Below are positions 58,525 through 64,000 of a stretch of DNA of 64,000 bases, in pieces. The stretch lies in the NCBI GenBank assembly GCA_030849075.1, contig JASAOO010003532.1:1-64000 (forward strand). Reading direction: 5' to 3'. The first letter of the stretch is position 1, and every line of letters begins with the position of its first letter. The notes beneath the pieces are model-generated. The model was not told where the DNA came from. It saw only the letters and a program-made list of their open reading frames with translations, and did not search any database. A program made the position numbers and the translations under genes. Source of the DNA: Zelonia costaricensis (lineage: Eukaryota; Euglenozoa; Kinetoplastea; Trypanosomatida; Trypanosomatidae).

Positions 58525-59843
58525 ATGACGGCACAAACAGAACGGCAAGCGATCGTCGCTGAATGGAGTCTTGCGGAGGCCTCTGCTGGCACTCACTCTG
58601 TGTCTCTCCTCGTTGAGGTGTGTATGAATGGGGCGAAGGAGGCGGGTGGGAGGGGGGGGGTGTTGTTACTCAAGTCGCTGCGGGACGCGGCGTAGGAGAA
58701 AACCCAAAAGAAGCAAGACACGCGTGCGGCACGTCGACAGGCGGTTGAACGGCGCGCGCGAACACCGTGAAGAGAGGGGGAGGGGGGGGGGGGCCAGGGG
58801 ACGTGAGAAGTGAAAGCTGAAGAAAGAGCGCAGCTGCTGCGCTTCACGCTTTCCTTCGTGTGCGGCGCGATACGGCAGCGATGAGAGTCACCGCCGAGCA
58901 CGACGACACGCGTGTGCCTGCTTGCGCCTCGCAGCGCGTGATGCAGCGGGGTGGGAGAGGAGGTGGGGCAAGAGGCGACGAGAGAAAGGGAGGCCCCCGC
59001 CGCGCACGCTCGCCGCACCGCTCCCTAGCTGCGAGAGGTAGCGGAGTGGTGCAGAGCATCAGGCGCGCGACGGCACAGAGGCCGCGTCCGCTCTCGCCGT
59101 TCTCCGCCGCATTTCCCGTCGCAGTCAGTATATCCACACACACAACCTACATGCCAGTAGGTGGACACACACGCGCGCGGCCTATGCCGCGGGAGTCGGT
59201 GGGCAGGCCTGCATTCCGAATGTGCCACTCATATCCATCCATGTTGTGTCGTTGCTGCTTGTTTGAACCGCAATCGGTACGCCGTGAGAGACGCAAGCTT
59301 CTACTATGCATCGATTGTGTTTGTGCGCATCGACGAGTGTGTGCCGGAATGTGTGCACGCTTGAGTCTCGACTCCGTTGGATCGGGAGAGGTGCGAGATG
59401 CGCGTCCGGCAGGGGGAGCCATATCAACACACACACACACACGTATAGACACGCGAAAGAGAAAACTGCTGAAGAGAAAACAAGTGCAGACTCGCCGATC
59501 TGCCGAGAAGTGCTGAAGTACATCGAGTCGTGCGGGGCAAGCAGCCCAACGGTGGTCCTGCCCGGATGCCCTGCGCTATCACACGGGGCCCAGTGAGATT
59601 GGGAGGAGTGGACGACGTGAAAGGGGGGTGAAGCAACGGGGACGACGAGTCACGCATGAACAAGAGAGCCCCAGAAAGAAGAATGCTGATGTACATGCGA
59701 GGCAGGGTCGGCGTAGACAGCGCGCTGAGTAGGCGGTAGGGGGAAGAGGGTTCGAGTCTGCCACGGACGAGCCGGGCCTCGCGGGAGATGGGGGGGAGGG
59801 CGAGGACGGCGGAGGGGTATACCACCGCGCACACACACACGTG
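58423..59843. other. spacer between the CRK9-like gene and the AK7-like gene
   Basis: It holds the (GT)n run above, G9-11 runs near 58654 and 58785, and CA runs near 59137, 59429-59444 and 59829. A TTCGAGT-containing stretch near 59750 superficially resembles a tRNA B box but has no matching stem. No gene is seen. Confidence 0.6.
58465..58523. repeat. (GT)n microsatellite upstream of the CRK9-like start
   Basis: About 29 uninterrupted GT units, the longest dinucleotide run in the window. It reads (CA)n on the coding strand and ends 43 nt upstream of the ATG. Confidence 0.95.
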
Positions 59844-62800
59844 TTAGAGTGTCACACGACGCTGACGCTCGTAGAGAACATCGGCGAGTGCTAGGACCGG
59901 GTCATTGGGCCGCATGCGCACCACATCCGTCATCGTCGGCGTCAAGTTGGGCAGCACGTACTTCATCAGGTACGTCTCACTCGGCAGCGACAGCATCGAG
60001 GCCGTGTCGGAGCCGCTCTCCACGAGCTGCAGCCGCCGCAGCGTCGCGAGCTCGTGCAGGATCGTGGACATCTCCAAGTCTGGCGCTCCAGCTGACAGCG
60101 ACTCGGGGCCCCCCGCCGCCGAGGCCGTGGCGACCGACTTATCCGCCCAGGTCGGCTTGGGGGCCGAGGACGAGACATCCGCGGCCGCCGACGTCGAGGA
60201 GCTGACTGGCGCGTCGAGGAACAGGGGCGAGGCGGCAAAGAGGCCGCTGTCCGGCGTCTTGCAGGCCGTCGAGCGGCCCCCGGCAGCGGGCAACACGGAC
60301 AGCGGCGTCATGGCGGGCGCAGGCGACGCTGCCGGCGAGGACGACGACGCCACGCACCGCGCGGGCGCCACACGCCGGCACACGTCCTCGGCAAGCGGCT
60401 GCAGTGACGTGGCGAGCGACGCCGTCGGCGTGTCCGCGGCGGCGGTGTCGCCTCCGTTGCCGGCGCAGTGCGGGGCACCGAGGTACACGTCCCCCGAGTG
60501 CGGCGCCGCCGCTCCGGTCCAACACCGCGGCGCCAGCCGCAACAGCGCCACCGGCAGCTTCGTCGACGCCATCGCCGTCCCAGCCTCGTCCGCGACCTCC
60601 GCAGCGTGCACCCGGTGACCTGCCAGCGCTGTCGCAGCGGGGGAAGCGGCCGACGCCGCCGATGCCTCCGCAAAGACGGCCGCGTTGCGTGCCGCCGCGC
60701 TGCACCAGCCCCGCTCCACCTCCTGCGTCGTGAGCCCCGGTGCGAGCATCAGGTGCACCTCCGCTGTGCGCGTCGTGGTCGGGGCCTCGAGCGTCGTGAC
60801 AGCGGCACCACCACCGCTGCCGTCCGCGTCGTCGGCCCCCGCTGCTGCTGCCGCGTCCCCTGCGCCACCCGCAGCCCCGCTGTCCATGCCAGCGACGTCA
60901 TCGCCGTCCTCACCGAGATGCGGTTGGGGTGGCGGGACGAGGACAGGCGCGCGCCGCACACCCAGCGCGGCGGTGGTGGTCACGGCGCCAAGCCACGCCA
61001 GCAGCGACTGCGTTGGCCGACCCGCCACGGCGTGGTGCTCCTGGTACCAGTCGAGCAGCACCGCGTACGGGGTCGTGTGCAGCAACTCGCGCAGCGCCGC
61101 CGTCGCACTCGACGCGTCCCCGTCGGCGTCGGCGTCAGGCTCGCGCTCCGCCTCCACGTCCAGGCGCGTCAGCAGCGCCTCTGCCACCGCACGCAGCGCG
61201 GCGGGCTCGCCCTGCACGGCAACCACGTGGTCCACGTAGAGCCCCTCGTCCACCGGTGCCAAGATGTTCTCGGCGTCCGGCGACGCATCCCCGGTCTCCG
61301 CATTGGGGCTGCTACCCCCCGCCGACGCCGCCTTGCCGCCCTCACCATCCTCCTCCCCTGTGCCCGCGATGGCCCAGCGGTATGTCGGGTCGCGGCCGCG
61401 GCGGTGCGCCCGCTCGAGTGCGACCACCTCCTCCTCCTCGAGGTGGAGCACATCCGGCAGAGGAAAGTCCGCGTCAAGCGGGGGCGGCAGGTCGGCTGCA
61501 CCGTCGTCGTCGCCGCCACCGCCCGCGGCGTCCTCGGCCTCCTCCAGCGCCGTGTGGTCGTCCGGCCGGGCCAGCAGCGGGGCGAGCGCCCGCTGCCGCC
61601 GCAGCTCCCCACCCTCTAGCTCCGCCTCGTTCGCGCGGAAGCACAGCACCGCCTGCGCCAGGGTCTGCGGGAAGTCACTCAGCACGTACCCCTGGCAGCG
61701 GCAGTCCGGCTGACGCAGCCGCCAGCGGCACATGACGGCCAGCGCGCTGTCGAGGTAGTCAGCCCCGTCCTCCGCCCGATCGAGCACCAGGTCGGGGTTC
61801 ACCGCTGCCGCGGCGGCGGCCGCAGACAGCGGCGGCTCCGCCCACGCGTCCTCCTCGCCCTCCTCGTCCTCCTCCTCGTCCTCATCCTTGGCACCGCCGC
61901 CTGCCGCATCCCCGCGGTGATCGGCGCCGTCACTCCCGCCGTCCCCGCCCTCGCCCTCCTCGTCTTCCTCGTCGTCCTCTTCGTCGTCATTGCTGCCGCT
62001 GCCGCCGCGCCGCCGCGCCCCGCCGGCGTCGCGGTCGTAGTCCTCGTCCCCGTCCACCTCGTCCGCGGGGGGCGGCGGGGGACGTGGAAGCTTGCCGTCC
62101 GCGGCGGACACCCTCAACGCCAGTACCTTGAGCCCCAGTAGGTACTCCTGCCGCAGCGCGGCAATGCAGCGCAGCTCCTGCTGGTCGACGTCCCGCGCGA
62201 AGGCGCGGCCGCGACGGCGGGCCGCGAAGCGCGGCTGCACCGGCCCCCCCTCGGCCGCAAAGGTGGTGGGCAGACCCTCTGGCGGGGGCGGCAGCAGCTC
62301 GCGGTCCTCCTGCAGCTCGGCCTGCGCCTCCTCGTCACGCACGTCGAGCTGCGCGAGCCAGTTGCCGTCCTCCCCGTCCGCGTCCTCCGCCTCTTCCCGT
62401 TCCTCGTCGATCCCGAAGCCGCCGTCATCGCCCTCGTCGCCGCCGTCATCACCGCCTGCAGCTGCTGCCGCCGCCGCCGCACCGCGGATGTACGTCTCGT
62501 CCACGACCTCCTCCACCGGCCGGCGCTGGGCCGACGCGGCCACCGCTGCGGCATTCTGCTCCGCCTGCGCATCGCCCTGCGACACGTCGTCGTCCTCCGC
62601 ATCGTCCTCACCGTCTTCGCCGCCCTCCCCCTCGTCCGGCCGCCGCGCAAGCGGTGGAAGGAAGATGGACATAGACGACGCGTTCGACACGAGCTCGGAG
62701 CCGGCGGCGTTCTCGCCCGAGTCGTCCCCGCTGCGCCCATCGCTGTCGGGCGAGGCGGCCTTGCTGCGGCCCCCACTGTGCGGCTCCGCAGCGGTGTCGT

Positions 62801-64000
62801 CGAGGTCGTCATGGTCGGCGAAGTCGGCGTCATCCTCGTCTCCGTCGCCCTCTTCGCCGTTCTCGCGCCGCTCCTGCCGTAGACGCCGCTGCTCCTGCCG
62901 CTCCTCCCGGCGTTGCCGCGCCGCCTCCACCTTCGCCACCCGCTCCGCCTCGCGTGCATCAGCCGCCTGCCGGACCAGCCGCGCGTGCACGCGGTCACGG
63001 CGGCGCTGCAGGCGGCGCATCAGCAGCCCCCGCAGCGCCCCGCGCACATCCGCGACGTGCGCCGTGTAGGCAGCCACGATGCTCTTGCGCGTGAGGCACG
63101 GCGCGCTGCAGCGCTGCGCCACGGCCGCGGCCACGGCGTCGGCGCCGCTCAGCGGCGGCCCCGTCACGAGCGCGCGTACGGGCTTGAAGGACTCCCCGTG
63201 AGCGGCGCGGAACTGCGCGCACACGGTGTCGAGGTTGGCGAGAAACCCGTTCAGTGCCACCCACTCGTCCTCCGGGTGCACGGTCAGGGCCGTGGACGGC
63301 TCCGCCTGGATGTCCGACAGCACGAGCGCCGTCAGCAGGGCGCCGCCGTCGCCCCAGCACGGCGTGTTGCCGAACGCAGCGAAGAGCTCCTCCGGCGTGC
63401 TTGGCGGCGGCAGCTCGAGCTTGTCGAGGTGCACGAGGTCGGCGAACGGCAATGCGCTCGACGTGGTAGCACCGGCAGTGGGTGCGACGGCGGGCTGCAC
63501 GGTGCCGCCGAGGCAGGCCTGCACGGCTTGCAGGAGCTGGCGCTGCGTCACGCGGCCCTGGTCGACGGCAAAGAGGTAGCGCTCCGGCAGCACGTCGTAG
63601 GCGCTGCCCACCTTGTACAATACCGCCGCCAGGTCCTGCACGTGGATAAGCGGGATCTGGTTGACGCCGGCGCCGTACTGCGGTAGAACCTGGTGATGCC
63701 ACGCGCTGCGCAGCAGCCCCTGCAGCACGTTCGCCCCCTCCCCCGCGCCGTAGGGCAGACCAGCGAAGACGACGTACGTGTGCAGTGTCTCCGTGTTCGA
63801 ACGCTTCACGAGGTGCTCCAGCGCGTGCCAATGCTGGAAGCGCGGGTGCGGCACCCGCTGGCTGTATGCGTCGTCGGTGAAGACGCGGTCCGGCACCTGC
63901 TCCCGGATCTCCGCCTCGTCCTCACCGCTCGGGGGCTCACGCAGGGACAGGGGAAGCCGCTTCTCCATCGCGGCACGATGCGCGGCACGGCGCGCGGCCC
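59844..64000 (-). CDS. adenylate kinase 7-like protein with Dpy-30 motif (5' end beyond the window)
   Basis: The frame is open to the right edge, so the N-terminus is missing; 1384 residues are visible (first complete codon at 63998). The visible start matches the second half of the NAD-binding-fold domain that precedes the kinase in AK7 (HTYVVFAGLPYGAGEG, then NQIPLIHVQDLA). An adenylate-kinase-like domain follows, but its P-loop reads GPPLSGAD at 63161-63138, lacking the catalytic Lys and the Ser/Thr. The core is broken by a very long acidic, Ala-rich insert; the later GYVLSDFPQT corresponds to the NMP-binding GFP motif region of AK7. The last ~45 residues are a Dpy-30 dimerisation motif (YLMKYVLPNLTPTM, then RPNDPVLALADVLYE). 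AK7 is a ciliary protein, so a flagellar role is likely. The acidic bulk makes it far longer than AK7 (~720 residues). Confidence 0.88.
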   Translation of the reverse strand, partial: AARRAAHRAAMEKRLPLSLREPPSGEDEAEIREQVPDRVFTDDAYSQRVPHPRFQHWHALEHLVKRSNTETLHTYVVFAGLPYGAGEGANVLQGLLRSAWHHQVLPQYGAGVNQIPLIHVQDLAAVLYKVGSAYDVLPERYLFAVDQGRVTQRQLLQAVQACLGGTVQPAVAPTAGATTSSALPFADLVHLDKLELPPPSTPEELFAAFGNTPCWGDGGALLTALVLSDIQAEPSTALTVHPEDEWVALNGFLANLDTVCAQFRAAHGESFKPVRALVTGPPLSGADAVAAAVAQRCSAPCLTRKSIVAAYTAHVADVRGALRGLLMRRLQRRRDRVHARLVRQAADAREAERVAKVEAARQRREERQEQRRLRQERRENGEEGDGDEDDADFADHDDLDDTAAEPHSGGRSKAASPDSDGRSGDDSGENAAGSELVSNASSMSIFLPPLARRPDEGEGGEDGEDDAEDDDVSQGDAQAEQNAAAVAASAQRRPVEEVVDETYIRGAAAAAAAAGGDDGGDEGDDGGFGIDEEREEAEDADGEDGNWLAQLDVRDEEAQAELQEDRELLPPPPEGLPTTFAAEGGPVQPRFAARRRGRAFARDVDQQELRCIAALRQEYLLGLKVLALRVSAADGKLPRPPPPPADEVDGDEDYDRDAGGARRRGGSGSNDDEEDDEEDEEGEGGDGGSDGADHRGDAAGGGAKDEDEEEDEEGEEDAWAEPPLSAAAAAAAVNPDLVLDRAEDGADYLDSALAVMCRWRLRQPDCRCQGYVLSDFPQTLAQAVLCFRANEAELEGGELRRQRALAPLLARPDDHTALEEAEDAAGGGGDDDGAADLPPPLDADFPLPDVLHLEEEEVVALERAHRRGRDPTYRWAIAGTGEEDGEGGKAASAGGSSPNAETGDASPDAENILAPVDEGLYVDHVVAVQGEPAALRAVAEALLTRLDVEAEREPDADADGDASSATAALRELLHTTPYAVLLDWYQEHHAVAGRPTQSLLAWLGAVTTTAALGVRRAPVLVPPPQPHLGEDGDDVAGMDSGAAGGAGDAAAAAGADDADGSGGGAAVTTLEAPTTTRTAEVHLMLAPGLTTQEVERGWCSAAARNAAVFAEASAASAASPAATALAGHRVHAAEVADEAGTAMASTKLPVALLRLAPRCWTGAAAPHSGDVYLGAPHCAGNGGDTAAADTPTASLATSLQPLAEDVCRRVAPARCVASSSSPAASPAPAMTPLSVLPAAGGRSTACKTPDSGLFAASPLFLDAPVSSSTSAAADVSSSAPKPTWADKSVATASAAGGPESLSAGAPDLEMSTILHELATLRRLQLVESGSDTASMLSLPSETYLMKYVLPNLTPTMTDVVRMRPNDPVLALADVLYERQRRVTL

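Noticed and set aside
59701..59790. Possible tRNA (TTCGAGT element resembling a B box)
   Set aside because: The flanking five bases cannot form the T-arm stem, and no A box or acceptor stem is found at the expected distance.
1..64000. Strand-switch region, rRNA, CRISPR array, prokaryotic operon signals or intact retroposon
   Set aside because: All supported genes run on one strand and the spacers lack rRNA-like or reverse-transcriptase sequence. A degenerate SIDER-type element in a 3' region cannot be excluded by eye and would need a profile search.

Overview
The window looks like a nuclear chromosome segment of a trypanosomatid of the Leishmania/Crithidia group (Leishmaniinae). The grounds are very GC-rich intron-less ORFs, every gene on one strand, spacers full of (GT)n/(CA)n runs, polypyrimidine-AG trans-splice acceptors just upstream of start codons, and lineage-specific genes (trypanothione synthetase, a paraflagellar-rod-domain protein, a CRK9-type kinase). 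From memory only, the trypanothione synthetase reads as intermediate between the Leishmania and Crithidia forms. I also recall TRYS and CRK9 lying on L. major chromosome 27, so this may be the syntenic region; I could not check that.

All 17 coding regions lie on the minus strand, so the window is one directional gene cluster transcribed from right to left with no strand switch. In transcription order (high to low coordinates): an adenylate-kinase-7-like flagellar protein cut by the right edge; a CRK9-like CDK; a small unknown protein; two tandem four-span membrane protein genes; a 1400-residue multi-span protein; a quadruple CX9C protein; TVP23; a large probable mitochondrial protein; MRE11; a second probable mitochondrial protein; trypanothione synthetase; a disordered protein of unknown function; a paraflagellar-rod-domain/SH3 protein; a dual-specificity phosphatase flanked by gelsolin-like repeats with an N-myristoylation signal; a YchF-type ATPase with a basic N-terminal extension; and a coiled-coil protein cut by the left edge.

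The genes do not form a pathway; grouping in a polycistronic unit does not imply shared function here. Loose themes are flagellum (AK7-like, PFR/SH3), mitochondrion (CX9C, two unknowns, perhaps YchF), redox (TRYS), DNA repair (MRE11), Golgi traffic (TVP23), signalling (phosphatase, CRK9), and membrane proteins of unknown role. Several start codons were set by polypyrimidine-AG acceptors, which place long upstream in-frame extensions outside the mRNA.

The points most worth a second look are: the tandem four-span genes, which are a mosaic of near-identical and diverged blocks with sharp edges; a stop-proximal/start-proximal strand asymmetry of (CA)n and (GT)n tracts in most spacers; an AK7-like protein with a degenerate P-loop; the phosphatase with split gelsolin-like repeats; and an MRE11 with Asn in place of a metal-binding His. 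I found no tRNA, rRNA, CRISPR array or intact mobile element.
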